Of a DNA stretch of 64,000 nt, positions 42,781-52,250 are shown piece after piece. Every line of letters starts with the position of its first letter. Position 1 is the stretch's first letter. The stretch covers positions 62,001 through 126,000 of the forward strand of contig JABURR010000017.1 in assembly GCA_014762635.1 (NCBI GenBank), given 5' to 3'. The DNA is from Paracoccaceae bacterium. GTDB taxonomy: Bacteria > Pseudomonadota > Alphaproteobacteria > Rhodobacterales > Rhodobacteraceae. The position numbers and the translations under genes are program-made. The notes beneath the pieces were generated by a model. The model was given only the letters and a program-made list of their open reading frames with translations. It was not told the origin of the DNA and ran no database searches.

Positions 42781-42872
42781 AGGTCTTTCTCCTCCTTGAT
42801 AGATTAAGTGAGGCGACGATATAGCACTCTGAATGCAAAACAAGAGATTTGATCTGCGTCGGCGGACCAAGG

Positions 42873-44137
42873 TGAGGTGCCCCTAGTTTCCTAGACACCT
42901 GCCGTGTTCAGTTTCTGCTGTCTTGCTTCGAAGTCAACGGGCGACAGCATGCCGTTGTTCGTGTGTTTGCGCTTCGAGTTGTAGAACAGCTCGATGTATT
43001 CGAACACGTCCCTCCGCGCGTCATCGCGGGTCGGGTAGGTCCGACGCCTGATCCGCTCTCGTTTCAGCAACTGAAAGAAGCTTTCGGCGACCGCGTTGTC
43101 GTGACAGTTACCTCGCCTGCTCATGCTGGGTTCCAGGTTATGCTGGCGCAGGAACGTCTGCCACTCGCTGCTAGTGAATTGGGAACCCTGGTCTGAGTGG
43201 ACCACGACCTTACCTGCGGGTTCGCGCCGCCACACGGCCATCAGCAGGGCTTGCAGGGCGAGGTCGGTCGTCATGCGAGGTTGGGCGGTCCAGCCGACAA
43301 CCCGGCGAGAGCACAGATCGATGACGACGCACAGGTACAGCCAGCCTTCATGGGTCTTGATGTAGGTAATGTCGGTCACCCAGACCTGATCAGGCTGAGG
43401 CGCATCGAAGCACTGCTCCAGCCTGTTCTCGGCGACGACCGCAGGCTTGCCGCCATATCGGCCCGGATGGCGCTTGTAGCCCACCTGAGCAGCAATTCCG
43501 GCCAGCGACGCCAACCGTGCGACACGGTTCTCCGAGATGCGTTCACCCTGGTCGCGCAGATCGTAGGTCAGCTCGCGATATCCATAAACCTTGCCGCTGT
43601 CGGCCCGGGCCTGCCGGATCAGCTCCGTCTGACGTACATCCTCCTGTGCACGGTGACTTAACGGTTCCTTAGCCATGCATAGAAGCCGCTGAAATGGACC
43701 CGAAGAACCCGGCACATGGCGCGGATACCGAACTTCTCGCGGTGCGCCCGAATGAAGGCGTACTTCATTGGGACTCGCGCGCGAAGTACACGTTCGACCA
43801 TTGTCCTCGGACCAATGGCGGAAAATGGTCTCACCCTTTTTTAGGATGTCGCGCTCCTCGGTCACCCTGGCCAACTCGCGCTTAAGCCGCCGGGTCTCGG
43901 CCTCGTGGTCAATGCCGGGCTTCTTCGCCACAGGATCGCCGAACAGCTTCATCCACTTGTACAGAGAATGCGTGCTCACGCCCAACCGCCGGGAAACCTC
44001 CCGAACCGGGTGCCCCCGCACCGTGATCTGATGCACCGCATCCCGCTTGAACTCATCACTGTAATTGCTAGTCCCCATGTCGGCCTCCTTGCCTCAAAAC
44101 TACGGGGCAAAGCGTCTACAAATCTAGGGGCACCTCA
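42873..44137 (-). mobile_element. IS3-family insertion sequence, copy 1 (1265 bp)
   Basis: Ends are the inverted repeats TGAGGTGCCCCTAG (42873-42886) and CTAGGGGCACCTCA (44124-44137). The transposase is read leftwards. A second, shorter copy in the opposite orientation lies at 60012-60650 with identical ends. No target-site duplication is apparent in the bases just outside the repeats. Confidence 0.9.
42891..44078 (-). pseudogene. IS3-family transposase, fused and probably disrupted frame (395 codons)
   Basis: Residues 1-80 are a typical orfA: helix-turn-helix MGTSNYSDEFKRDAVHQITV and the leucine-zipper part ETRRLKRELARVTEERDILKK, ending at an A6G run (43836-43842). Residues from about 136 on are orfB: DITYIKTHEGWLYLCVVID, HSDQGSQFTS and GNCHDNAVAESFF (the DDE residues). 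The 55 residues between look out of frame. The natural orfB start (ATG, KYAFIRAHREKFGIRAMCR) runs into a stop because one T is missing compared with copy 2 (CTAAG against CTTAAG). A 45-base segment after A6G (6 bases in copy 2) adds a stem-loop. Activity is doubtful. Confidence 0.8.
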
Positions 44138-44191
44138 GTTAGCGTGAGGGATGTAGGTGCTCGATACGCATTCGCGCCATGGGAGGTTGTG

Positions 44192-46438
44192 TTGAGGAAC
44201 AAGTCTGAGTATGTGACGAAGGTAACGTCCAGCCATTGGGGGGCCTTCGAGGTTGACGTTCAGGATGGGCGCATTGTCCGGACACGTCCTTTTTCAGAGG
44301 ACCCGTGCCCCAGCGCCATTCCCGACATCTTGCCCAAGGCAGTGCATCACCCTACGCGGGTGGCGCGGCCCTCGGTCCGCCGCGGCTGGCTTGAAAATCG
44401 TGATCGCACCGAGCGTGGAAGCGATACGTTCGTTGAATTGTCATGGGATGAAGCGCTGGATATCGCGGCAGCAGAGCTTTGCCGGGTGCGCGAGGTACAT
44501 GGCAACGAGGCGATCTATGGGGGTTCTTACGGTTGGGGGTCTGCGGGGCGCTTTCATCACGCACAAAGCCAGGTTCACCGTTTCCTGAATTCCATTGGCG
44601 GATATGTCGCCTCATTCGGCAGCTATTCCACGGGTTGTGCGCAGGCAATCATGCCACATGTCTTCGGGGTTCCGTTTCTGAAGCTGAACTACGAGCATCA
44701 GGATGGATGGCCCACTATCGCGGCCAATACCGAAACGTTGGTGATGTTTGGTGGGGTCAATCCGAAGAATTCCCAGGTCAGCATGGGGGGCGTTACCCGG
44801 CACGAGACTGCACTGTGGTTCGAAACCTTTGCCAAGAATGGGATGCGTTGTATCAATATCGGCCCGCAGCGGACCGACGCGCCAGAGGGCTGTGAGTGGG
44901 TCTCCCTCAAACCCGGTTCGGACACCGCGCTGATGCTGGCTATGGCATATGTACTTGAAACGGAACACCTCACGGATCAAGAGTTTCTCGCCCGTTGCAC
45001 TACCGGATTCGAGCGTTTCAGGCCCTACCTTATGGGCGATACCGACGGCTCTCCGAAGTCACCTGAATGGGCCGGGCCGATTTGCGGTGTTGATCCTGAC
45101 ACGATCCGCATCTTGGCGCGCAGGATGGCCGCGACGCGTACGCTGATTACTGTCGCGTGGTCTCTGCAGCGCGGTGAACACGGGGAACAGCCATATTGGA
45201 TGTCGGCGGTCCTTGCCGCGATGCTGGGGCAAATCGGACTGCCGGGCGGTGGCGTTGGTTACGGCTATGGCGCAATCGGCGGCGTGGGCAAGTCGTTAAA
45301 AGGACTGCGGGGTGCCACCTTTTCGCAGGGTGAGAACCCGGTCCGGAAGTTCATCCCCGTCGCGCGGGTTGGCGATATGCTACGTCACCCGGGGGAAATC
45401 TATGCATTCAACGGGCGGCGGGAAGCTTATCCAGACATTCGGCTGGTCTATTGGGCCGGAGGTAATCCGTTTCACCACCATCAAGACCTCAACGGCCTGC
45501 ATGACGCCTGGCAGAGGCCGGAAACGATCATCGTCAACGAACCTTGGTGGACAGCGACGGCAAAGCGCGCGGACATCGTCTTTCCGGCCACGACACCTTA
45601 CGAGCGAGAGGACATCGGCCGATCCAATTTCGACGACTACCTTTTCCATATGCCGCAACTGATCCCGCCCGTGGGCGAGGCCCGCGACGACTACGCGATC
45701 TTTGCGGGGCTGGCCAAGCGGCTTGGGGTCGAAGAGACCTTTACCGAGGGGCGCAGTGCCGGTGAGTGGCTGCGGGTGTTGTATGATGACTACCGAAATA
45801 TCGCCCGGGATGAAGGCGTGGACGTGCCGAGCTTCGAAACACTTCGGGACATGAACTGGGTACGTCTACCGATCCAGCAGGACACCCCGAACAGGACGCT
45901 TTTTGCACCGTTTCGGGAGGATCCAGAGGCCGCACCCCTGCCGACTCCGTCCGGGAAGATCGAGATATTTTCCGAAACCATCGACGGATTTGGCTATGAC
46001 GATTGCCGGGGCCACCCGGTCTGGCTGCCGCCGACGGAATGGCTGGGCGTTGCTACCAGCGAGGCGCCCCTTCACCTGGTTTCGCCGCAGCCGGGGGACA
46101 AGCTTCATAGCCAACTGGAAAGTGCCCTTGCGGATGAAGATGGGGCGCGGCCTGAAAAGGTTGTCATTCATCCTGCTGACGCGGCGTTCCGGAAGATCAA
46201 GACAGGCGATCCGGTTCGGGTGTTCAATGATCGGGGCGCCTGCCGCGCGCGCGCGGTGGTGTCGGACGATATCCGTCAGGGTGTCGTGTCTTTGCCGACC
46301 GGTGCTTGGTTTGGTGATCCGGGCGGCAATATCGATCCGGCCGGCAACCCCAACGTGCTGACCCGCGATGTCGGGACTTCGAGACTTGGGCAGGGGTGTA
46401 GTGCACATACCGCGCTCGTCGATGTCGCCAGAATCTAG
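44192..46438 (+). CDS. Molybdopterin oxidoreductase, BisC/TorA (DMSO reductase) family
   Basis: 748 residues from a TTG placed five bases after GGGAGG (44181-44186). It has TSSHWGAFEVDVQDGRI at the N-terminus, as in BisC/TorA, and no N-terminal 4Fe-4S cysteines. The molybdenum-ligand serine context is GSYSTGCAQAIMPHVFG, and later come LPGGGVGYGYGAIGG, YWAGGNPFHHHQDLN and the C-terminal molydopterin domain GDPVRVFNDRGACRARAVV. No Tat signal is seen, which favours a cytoplasmic S-/N-oxide reductase like BisC. IS copy 1 ends 54 bases before the start, so the original promoter may have been displaced. Confidence 0.88.
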   Translation: MRNKSEYVTKVTSSHWGAFEVDVQDGRIVRTRPFSEDPCPSAIPDILPKAVHHPTRVARPSVRRGWLENRDRTERGSDTFVELSWDEALDIAAAELCRVREVHGNEAIYGGSYGWGSAGRFHHAQSQVHRFLNSIGGYVASFGSYSTGCAQAIMPHVFGVPFLKLNYEHQDGWPTIAANTETLVMFGGVNPKNSQVSMGGVTRHETALWFETFAKNGMRCINIGPQRTDAPEGCEWVSLKPGSDTALMLAMAYVLETEHLTDQEFLARCTTGFERFRPYLMGDTDGSPKSPEWAGPICGVDPDTIRILARRMAATRTLITVAWSLQRGEHGEQPYWMSAVLAAMLGQIGLPGGGVGYGYGAIGGVGKSLKGLRGATFSQGENPVRKFIPVARVGDMLRHPGEIYAFNGRREAYPDIRLVYWAGGNPFHHHQDLNGLHDAWQRPETIIVNEPWWTATAKRADIVFPATTPYEREDIGRSNFDDYLFHMPQLIPPVGEARDDYAIFAGLAKRLGVEETFTEGRSAGEWLRVLYDDYRNIARDEGVDVPSFETLRDMNWVRLPIQQDTPNRTLFAPFREDPEAAPLPTPSGKIEIFSETIDGFGYDDCRGHPVWLPPTEWLGVATSEAPLHLVSPQPGDKLHSQLESALADEDGARPEKVVIHPADAAFRKIKTGDPVRVFNDRGACRARAVVSDDIRQGVVSLPTGAWFGDPGGNIDPAGNPNVLTRDVGTSRLGQGCSAHTALVDVARI

Positions 46439-46524
46439 GACAGGTGCGGGTGAGTACGCGTTGGCCCATGCTCTGGTCAGGGTGTTTTTCAGCCGGTGTT
46501 TCTATGCCGACCGTCAGATTCTTT

Positions 46525-46568
46525 CTTGACGCATCGCACATTCAATCACAGTGTCCAACAATAGGACA
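46525..46568 (+). promoter_or_regulatory. Possible promoter/operator of the transporter-catabolic operon
   Basis: TTGACG at 46526-46531 could be a -35 element. About 20 bases later lies the inverted repeat TGTCC-N7-GGACA (46552-46568), a shape and size that suit a FadR-type GntR dimer. The local GntR gene is at 51420. No good -10 hexamer is obvious. Weak evidence. Confidence 0.3.
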
Positions 46569-46676
46569 ATAATTGATGCGACTTGGGGACAGCGGCACGC
46601 GCCGCCTGCGCATGGAGGATGCGCGAATGTTCCCCGGGAAAGCGGACCTGTCCGTACATGTTTCAGGGAGGAAACT

Positions 46677-47999
46677 ATGAAGACAACCAACTCGAAGATC
46701 GGCGGTTTGCTGGCCACTATGACACTGGCTGTTGGCCTGTCCGGGCCTGCCGCGGCTGAGGAAGACACCTTCAAGATCGGGGTGATCACATTCCTGTCCG
46801 GCCAGGCGGCGGAAAGCTTTGGTGTGCCTGCATGGAACGGTGGCAAACTGCTGGTCGACATGCTGAACGAAGGCGGAAAACTTCCCGCACCCTACGATCA
46901 GAAGGGCTTCGGCGGCATGAATATCGAGGTCGTCGTCGTGGATGAGGCAGGCGGTGCCACCAAACAGGTCCAGGAATTCCGCAACCTTGTGCAGCGGGAA
47001 GAAGTCGACGCAGTCGTGGGTTATGTGTCCTCGGGCGACTGCCTTGCCATTCCTCCGGTCGCGGATGAGTTGAAAGCCTTTACGATCCTTTATGATTGCG
47101 GCACCCCGCGGGTCTTCGAGGATGGCAGCTATGAGTATGTGTTCCGCACGGCAGCTCATGCCACGATGGATAACGTCAGCCTTGCCCGTTATCTCAAATC
47201 CCGGAACTTCGATGTTCCGAGCTTTGCCGGGCTGAATCAGGACTATGCCTGGGGTCAGGACAGCTGGGCGGACTTCACCGGCGCGATGAACCAGCTTTAT
47301 CCGGATGCCGAGGTGAAGACGGCACTCTTCCCGAAATTCGGCGCGGGCCAATATGGAACCGAGATTTCGGCACTCTTGCGCGAAAAGCCTGCACTGGTGC
47401 ATTCGTCCAACTGGGGTGGTGATCTGCAGGGCTTCCTGATTCAGGCAACCGCGCGCGGGCTTCACAAGCGTTCGCAGCTCGCACTTGCGGCAGGCGACCA
47501 TGTCATCCCTCAGCTTCAGGACAAGATGCCTGATGGTATCTTCCTTGGTGCGCGCGGCGTAAACGGGCTGGCCGCCTATGCACGCGGCGGTGAGCTGGAG
47601 GAGCTGACCAATACCATGTGGGAGGCCTATGAGGCCGAATACGACACTTTCCCGGTTCAGGCGCCCTTCCGGATGTGGCAGGCGATCTTTGGTCTGAAGA
47701 CGGCGATTGAAAAGGCGATGGCCGAGAACGGTGGTACGAAGCCCACCAGCGAAGAGCTTGCGGCTGCCATGCAAGGCCTTTCGTGGGATGCACCGTCCGG
47801 CCATATCGAAATGGCGCTTGCCAACGGTCACCAAGCGATTCAGCCCAATGCTATCGGCACCACGAAGTGGAACGCCGAAACGGGCAAGATGGAACTGGTC
47901 GACGTGGAATACTACGATGCCCGCTGCGTGAACCCGCCGGATGGCATGAAGTCTCAGGAGTGGATTGCTCAGGGTTTCCCTGGCGCTCAGTGTGACTAA
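46677..47999 (+). CDS. Branched-chain amino acid/amide-type ABC transporter substrate-binding protein
   Basis: 440 residues after a GGGAGG site. The signal peptide is MKTTNSKIGGLLATMTLAVG followed by LSGPAAAEE (cleavage near residue 28). The type I periplasmic-binding fold starts FKIGVITFLSGQAAESFGVPAWNGGKLLVDMLNEGG and includes VVVVDEAGGATKQVQEFRNLV and the Leu/Ile/Val-binding-like hinge. It delivers the substrate to the LivHMGF-like importer encoded next. The linked CoA ligase, dehydrogenase and amidase suggest a carboxylate or amide rather than an amino acid. A GC-rich hairpin follows. Confidence 0.9.
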   Translation: MKTTNSKIGGLLATMTLAVGLSGPAAAEEDTFKIGVITFLSGQAAESFGVPAWNGGKLLVDMLNEGGKLPAPYDQKGFGGMNIEVVVVDEAGGATKQVQEFRNLVQREEVDAVVGYVSSGDCLAIPPVADELKAFTILYDCGTPRVFEDGSYEYVFRTAAHATMDNVSLARYLKSRNFDVPSFAGLNQDYAWGQDSWADFTGAMNQLYPDAEVKTALFPKFGAGQYGTEISALLREKPALVHSSNWGGDLQGFLIQATARGLHKRSQLALAAGDHVIPQLQDKMPDGIFLGARGVNGLAAYARGGELEELTNTMWEAYEAEYDTFPVQAPFRMWQAIFGLKTAIEKAMAENGGTKPTSEELAAAMQGLSWDAPSGHIEMALANGHQAIQPNAIGTTKWNAETGKMELVDVEYYDARCVNPPDGMKSQEWIAQGFPGAQCD

Positions 48000-48017
48000 C
48001 CGTTGAGAACTGAGTAA

Positions 48018-48050
48018 GGCCCGCCGCACCTGCGCGGCGGGCCACTTTGC
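48018..48050 (+). terminator. Hairpin after the substrate-binding protein gene
   Basis: 10-bp inverted repeat GGCCCGCCGC / GCGGCGGGCC (48018-48027 and 48034-48043) with a 6-base loop, then ACTTTGCC. The T run is poor. Likely a partial terminator or an RNA-stabilising hairpin that raises binding-protein expression over the permease genes. Confidence 0.6.
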
Positions 48051-48079
48051 CATCAAGAAAACGCTCGGAGACCTTACCC

Positions 48080-48982
48080 ATGGATCTTGCGGCAACCATC
48101 CTTGTCGATGGATTGATTTACGCTGGCTGGCTGTTCATCGTCTCGGTCGGCCTAACGCTGGTCTTCGGCGTGCTGAACATTCTCAACATTGCGCATGGGA
48201 GCCTTTACGCCATTGGCGCCTACGCGTCGGCTTCACTCGTTGGAGCCTATTTCGCCTCTGGCGGAGACGCGTTCCCCTACGGAAGCTACGCGGCTTTGAT
48301 TCTGGCTGCAGTGCTGGTGGCGCTGGTACTGGGGCCGTTGCTGGAACGCGGTCTTCTACGGTTCTTCTACGGTCGTGACGAAGTTCTGAACGTACTGGTA
48401 ACCTATGCGGTGTTCCTCATCTTGGAAGACGTGATGAAGCTGATTTGGGGTGTGAACCCCTATTTTGTTTATGAACCCTACACCCTCTTAGGGGATGTGG
48501 AGATCGGGCCGCTCTTTTACGTTGGCTATGATTTCGCAGTGATCGCGGCGGCCATCATCGTGGGCTTGGTCGTGTGGCTCACGCTGAACCATACGCAGAT
48601 CGGCAAGGTTGTCCTTGCTGTGATCCATGACTCCGAGATGAGCCAGACCATGGGCGTGAACGTTCAACGCGTCTATCTGGGTGCGTTCATGGCGGGTGCT
48701 TTCCTTGCCGCGCTTGGCGGCGCGTTGACGGCGCCGATGATCTCGGTAACGCCCGGTTTGGGGGTCAACGTCATCATCGTGGCCTTCGCGGTTGTGATTA
48801 TCGGCGGGTTGGGATCGATCCCCGGTGCTGCCATCGGCGCGCTGATGGTGGGGATCAGTCGGGCGGCTTCTGTGCACCTGCTGCCCGAGGCGGAACTGTT
48901 CATAATCTATTTCGTGATGGCTATCGTTTTGCTGTTCCGGCCTGAAGGACTGTTCGCAAAAACACAGGCGAGGAAAATCTGA
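48080..48982 (+). CDS. LivH-type ABC transporter permease
   Basis: 300 residues, about eight membrane helices. Family landmarks: LIYAGWLFIVSVGLTLVFGVLNILNIAHGSLYAIGAYASASL at the N-terminus, and the C-terminal GLGSIPGAAIGALMVGISRA. It forms half of the transmembrane channel. The start is the ATG at 48080; the stop base overlaps the livM-type start (TGATG at 48980-48984). Confidence 0.92.
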   Translation: MDLAATILVDGLIYAGWLFIVSVGLTLVFGVLNILNIAHGSLYAIGAYASASLVGAYFASGGDAFPYGSYAALILAAVLVALVLGPLLERGLLRFFYGRDEVLNVLVTYAVFLILEDVMKLIWGVNPYFVYEPYTLLGDVEIGPLFYVGYDFAVIAAAIIVGLVVWLTLNHTQIGKVVLAVIHDSEMSQTMGVNVQRVYLGAFMAGAFLAALGGALTAPMISVTPGLGVNVIIVAFAVVIIGGLGSIPGAAIGALMVGISRAASVHLLPEAELFIIYFVMAIVLLFRPEGLFAKTQARKI

Positions 48983-49920
48983 TGCAGTCCAATCTTATCA
49001 TCAGTGCAATCGTCGCCCTCGTAGCGCTGGCCGCTGGCGCGGTGATCCTGCCAGACTGGGCGATGTTTCTCTTTGCCATGGCACTTGCCAAGGGGCTTGT
49101 CTGCCTTGGCATCGTCGGGATGATGCGTGGCGGTGTCGTGTCCTTCGGACAGGGACTTTACTACTGCCTCGGTGCCTATACAGCGACCCTTGTGGCCAAC
49201 AACTTCGGCATCTCGGACATCTTCCTGCTGACTTTTCTGAGTGCGCTGGTCTGTTTGCTCGTCGGGATCGCCTTCGGGCCGCTGTTGTCCAATTATCGGG
49301 GCATTTTCTTCGCGATGCTGTCCCTGGCTCTTTCGATGGTGCTGTATGGATCCCTTTCGAAAATGAGCTTTATCGGAGGCACCGACGGGTTGAACATCGC
49401 GGCGCCGACGTTTCTTGGCTGGGCACCGGAAGGTCGACCGTTGCAGGCGGCGCTCTATATCTATGTTGTGACGATCTCGGTTATCGCCGGGACGCTGATG
49501 CGCATCTATTTCGACAGCGAGCGCGGCTTGCTTACGCTTGCTACCCGCGACAATGAGCTGAGGGTCGAATATCTGGGTGCGTCGGTACGTAACATCATGA
49601 CCTACAACTATGTCTTTGGTGCCGTGCTTGGCGGCATCGGCGGCACCATCGCGGCGCTGGCGCTGGGTCATGTGGACCCGGAATTCGCCTTTTGGACTAC
49701 ATCGGGAGAGTTTGTCTTCGTGGCAATCCTTGCTGGGTATTTGTCCGTGCCTGCGGTCTTTGTCTCGGCGATCATACTTGAACTCGTTCGATCATTCTCA
49801 AACCTCTACTTCCCTAATACGTGGCAGCTCGCGCTCGGGATATTCCTGCTTGCGGTCATCATCGCATTGCCAAACGGCTTGGGATCCCTTGTCAGGCGTT
49901 GGAAAGGAAACAAGGCATGA
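48982..49920 (+). CDS. LivM-type ABC transporter permease
   Basis: 312 residues with about nine membrane helices. Family landmarks: GLVCLGIVGMMRGGVVSFGQGLYYCLGAYTATL near residue 40 and LTLATRDNELRVEYLGASVRNIMTYNYVFGAVLGGIGGTIAAL in the cytoplasmic coupling region. Second half of the channel. Overlaps the ATPase gene by four bases. Confidence 0.92.
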   Translation: MQSNLIISAIVALVALAAGAVILPDWAMFLFAMALAKGLVCLGIVGMMRGGVVSFGQGLYYCLGAYTATLVANNFGISDIFLLTFLSALVCLLVGIAFGPLLSNYRGIFFAMLSLALSMVLYGSLSKMSFIGGTDGLNIAAPTFLGWAPEGRPLQAALYIYVVTISVIAGTLMRIYFDSERGLLTLATRDNELRVEYLGASVRNIMTYNYVFGAVLGGIGGTIAALALGHVDPEFAFWTTSGEFVFVAILAGYLSVPAVFVSAIILELVRSFSNLYFPNTWQLALGIFLLAVIIALPNGLGSLVRRWKGNKA

Positions 49921-50669
49921 GCACGGGTGTTCTAGAGGTTCGCGACGTTCAGAAGTCTTTCGGTGCGGTCACGGCTGCCAAGGATATCTCGGTGACTGTC
50001 CCAGAAGGCGCGGTCTATTCCCTGATCGGGACAAACGGAGCGGGCAAGACCACGTTCGTCAACATGGTGACCGGCTATATCAAACCCGATTCTGGCCAGA
50101 TAAATTTTCGCGATCGTAATATTATCGGCATGGCCCCGCGCCAGATCACGCGCATGGGCATTCACCGCTCTTTTCAGATCGCGCAGCTGTGCAATGAACT
50201 GACCGTGGAAGAGAACATGCTTGTTGCCGATGCGATCCACGGTGCCACGGGGCCGTCGTTTCTGCGGAATGCCCACGATAAGGACGCCCGCGCGCGCGCC
50301 ATCGCCACGCTGGAGCGTTTCAATATCGCCGAACATCGCGATCGGTTGATCCCGGAACTGTCGGGCGGGGTGAAAAAACTGCTGGATATCGCGATGGCCA
50401 TGGCGGGGGATACCCAGATCATGTTGCTGGATGAGCCGACATCCGGCGTTGCGGCGGACGAGAAGTTTCCCATCATGGACCTAGTGATGGACGCGCTCCG
50501 ATCTGCTGGCGTGACCGTCATTTTCGTCGAACACGATATGGATATTGTGACCCGGTATTCCGAACGCGTGCTGGCCTTCTATGACGGACGGATCATCGCG
50601 GACGATGCGCCGGACGAAGTCCTCTCAGACTCTGAAGTGCAACGCTATGTGACGGGGGCGCCGGCATGA
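49917..50669 (+). CDS. LivG-type ABC transporter ATP-binding protein
   Basis: 250 residues from MSTGVLEVRDVQKSFG. Walker A is GTNGAGKTTFVN, the signature is LSGGVKKLLDIAMAM (not the common LSGGQ), Walker B is IMLLDEPTSGVA, and the H-loop is FVEHDMDIV. The start is fixed by the ATGA overlap with the permease; upstream codons in this frame belong to the permease gene. Overlaps the next ATPase gene by four bases. Confidence 0.93.
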   Translation: MSTGVLEVRDVQKSFGAVTAAKDISVTVPEGAVYSLIGTNGAGKTTFVNMVTGYIKPDSGQINFRDRNIIGMAPRQITRMGIHRSFQIAQLCNELTVEENMLVADAIHGATGPSFLRNAHDKDARARAIATLERFNIAEHRDRLIPELSGGVKKLLDIAMAMAGDTQIMLLDEPTSGVAADEKFPIMDLVMDALRSAGVTVIFVEHDMDIVTRYSERVLAFYDGRIIADDAPDEVLSDSEVQRYVTGAPA

Positions 50670-51346
50670 CCTTGAAGCTCGAAAACGTTGAAGTCAGCAT
50701 TCAGGCCGCGCCGATCCTGCGCGGTGTCAGCCTTGAGGTTGGTACTGGCGAACGCATGGGGCTTGTAGGTCGGAACGGGGCAGGAAAGACAACGGTCATG
50801 CGTACCATCACCGGACTTGCCAACATGGCGGCGGGCCGGGTGCTTTGGAACGGTGAGGACATATCGAGCATGCCACCGCGCCAACGAGCGCAACTGGGGT
50901 TTGGCTATATGCCGGAAGACCGGCGTCTGGTGCCTGATCTTACCGTCGAGGAAAACATGCTTTTGCCCGCATGGGTGAACAAGGAGATCGACGGCCAGAA
51001 AGGACTGGAGTTCATCTATGACCTTATGCCCGAGCTGACCGAGATGGCGTTGCGCAAGGCGCTGCTTCTATCCGGAGGGCAGCAAAAGATGGTTGCCCTT
51101 GGACGGGCCTTGATCGCTGGCCGAAAGCTGCTGCTGCTTGATGAACCCTTCGAGGGCGTGGCCCCTGCCTTGGCAAAGCGTATTTCGGAAGTCATCACAT
51201 CCTTGAGGGGAGAGGGACTTTCGGTCCTCATCGCGCAATCGGAACTTAGCCATTCCCTCGAACTGCTCCAGCGGGAATGCGTCATTGAGCGTGGCGAGAT
51301 CATCAAAGTGAACGTGATCGAGCAGGCGCGGAAGGAGAGCTCATGA
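50666..51346 (+). CDS. LivF-type ABC transporter ATP-binding protein
   Basis: 226 residues. Walker A is GRNGAGKTTVMR, LivF-specific GYMPEDRRLVPDLTVEENM follows, the signature is LSGGQQKMVALGRAL and Walker B is LLLLDEPFEGVAP. Second ATPase of the heterodimer. The regulator gene starts 73 bases downstream on the same strand. Confidence 0.93.
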   Translation: MTLKLENVEVSIQAAPILRGVSLEVGTGERMGLVGRNGAGKTTVMRTITGLANMAAGRVLWNGEDISSMPPRQRAQLGFGYMPEDRRLVPDLTVEENMLLPAWVNKEIDGQKGLEFIYDLMPELTEMALRKALLLSGGQQKMVALGRALIAGRKLLLLDEPFEGVAPALAKRISEVITSLRGEGLSVLIAQSELSHSLELLQRECVIERGEIIKVNVIEQARKESS

Positions 51347-51419
51347 GAGCGCAAGGCGGATTTCCATCCCCTGAGCGGTTTCTTTGTTCAGCGCGGGCCC
51401 CCAAGAGTTAGATCTTTTC

Positions 51420-52184
51420 ATGCCACTCAAACCGAAACCACTCCGAGTCAAACATGCCTACGAGCAGGTTTCGAGTGAGATCGAGGCGCAGATTCTCAAT
51501 GGCACACTGAAACCGGGTGACAGGTTGCCAGGAGAAAACGAGATGGCGGGAATGTTCAACGTCAATCGCTCCACCATCCGCGAGGGAATCCGGCGACTGG
51601 AAAGCGAGGGCTTTGTGCGCCGGGTTTCTCCGCGCAGAATGGTGGTCAGCATTCCGCATATGGCTGAACTCTCCTCGCGGCAAACCCGCGCGTTAAGCAT
51701 GCTGGACGTTACGTTCGATGAGTTATGGAACGTTGCGATTGCAACCGAACCGCTTGCCGCAGAACTCGCGGCGCGGCACGCTGATGCTCAGGACATAGAT
51801 GATCTGGATAGGATTCAGCGCGAGCTTATAGCGGCTGAAGGGCAGGGAGAGGCCTCGGTCGAGATCGACACGGCGTTTCACTCCCGCGTCGCGATGGCCA
51901 GCAAGAACCGAGTGCTTCAGCTTGCACGCGAACCTATCGGCTTCCTCCTTTACAGCGGGATCGACGTGCTGATCTCCAAGCTGCCACAGGCGATGTCGCG
52001 TCAGGTGGTGGCGCATCATCATATCATCGAGGCGATCCGCGCCGGGAATGCCGAGACCGCGCGAGAGTGGATGGTGCGTCACATCGACGATTTCAAGAGG
52101 GGCTACATCCACGCCGGGCTGCCACTGGACAAGTCTATCGCGGGCGCGGTGGGGCGATTGGTCGAACAAAGGCAGGTGCAATGA
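51420..52184 (+). CDS. GntR-family (FCD-type) transcriptional regulator
   Basis: 254 residues from MPLKPKPLRVKHAYEQV. The winged helix has EIEAQILNGTLKPGDRLPGENEMAGMFNVNRSTIREGIRRLESEGFVRRV, the classic FadR-type layout. The FCD ligand domain includes EPLAAELAARHA, DTAFHSRVAMASKN and HHHIIEAIRAGNAETAREWMVRHI with metal-binding histidines. It lies between transporter and catabolic genes on the same strand and probably controls both, with the inverted repeat at 46552 as one candidate site. Confidence 0.9.
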   Translation: MPLKPKPLRVKHAYEQVSSEIEAQILNGTLKPGDRLPGENEMAGMFNVNRSTIREGIRRLESEGFVRRVSPRRMVVSIPHMAELSSRQTRALSMLDVTFDELWNVAIATEPLAAELAARHADAQDIDDLDRIQRELIAAEGQGEASVEIDTAFHSRVAMASKNRVLQLAREPIGFLLYSGIDVLISKLPQAMSRQVVAHHHIIEAIRAGNAETAREWMVRHIDDFKRGYIHAGLPLDKSIAGAVGRLVEQRQVQ

Positions 52185-52250
52185 CCGACGTTCGGGGCCT
52201 GGCAAAGAGCAGGGGATATCGACCGGAACGAACAGGAAGGGATACGCAGC

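Noticed and set aside
42868-44142. Target-site duplication around IS copy 1
   Set aside because: Bases outside the repeats (AAGG on the left, GTTA on the right) do not match, and pairing with copy 2 flanks does not restore one.
46542-48095. 517-codon open frame on the minus strand opposite the substrate-binding protein gene
   Set aside because: No motif or ribosome site. The plus strand has a signal peptide and a type I binding-protein fold.
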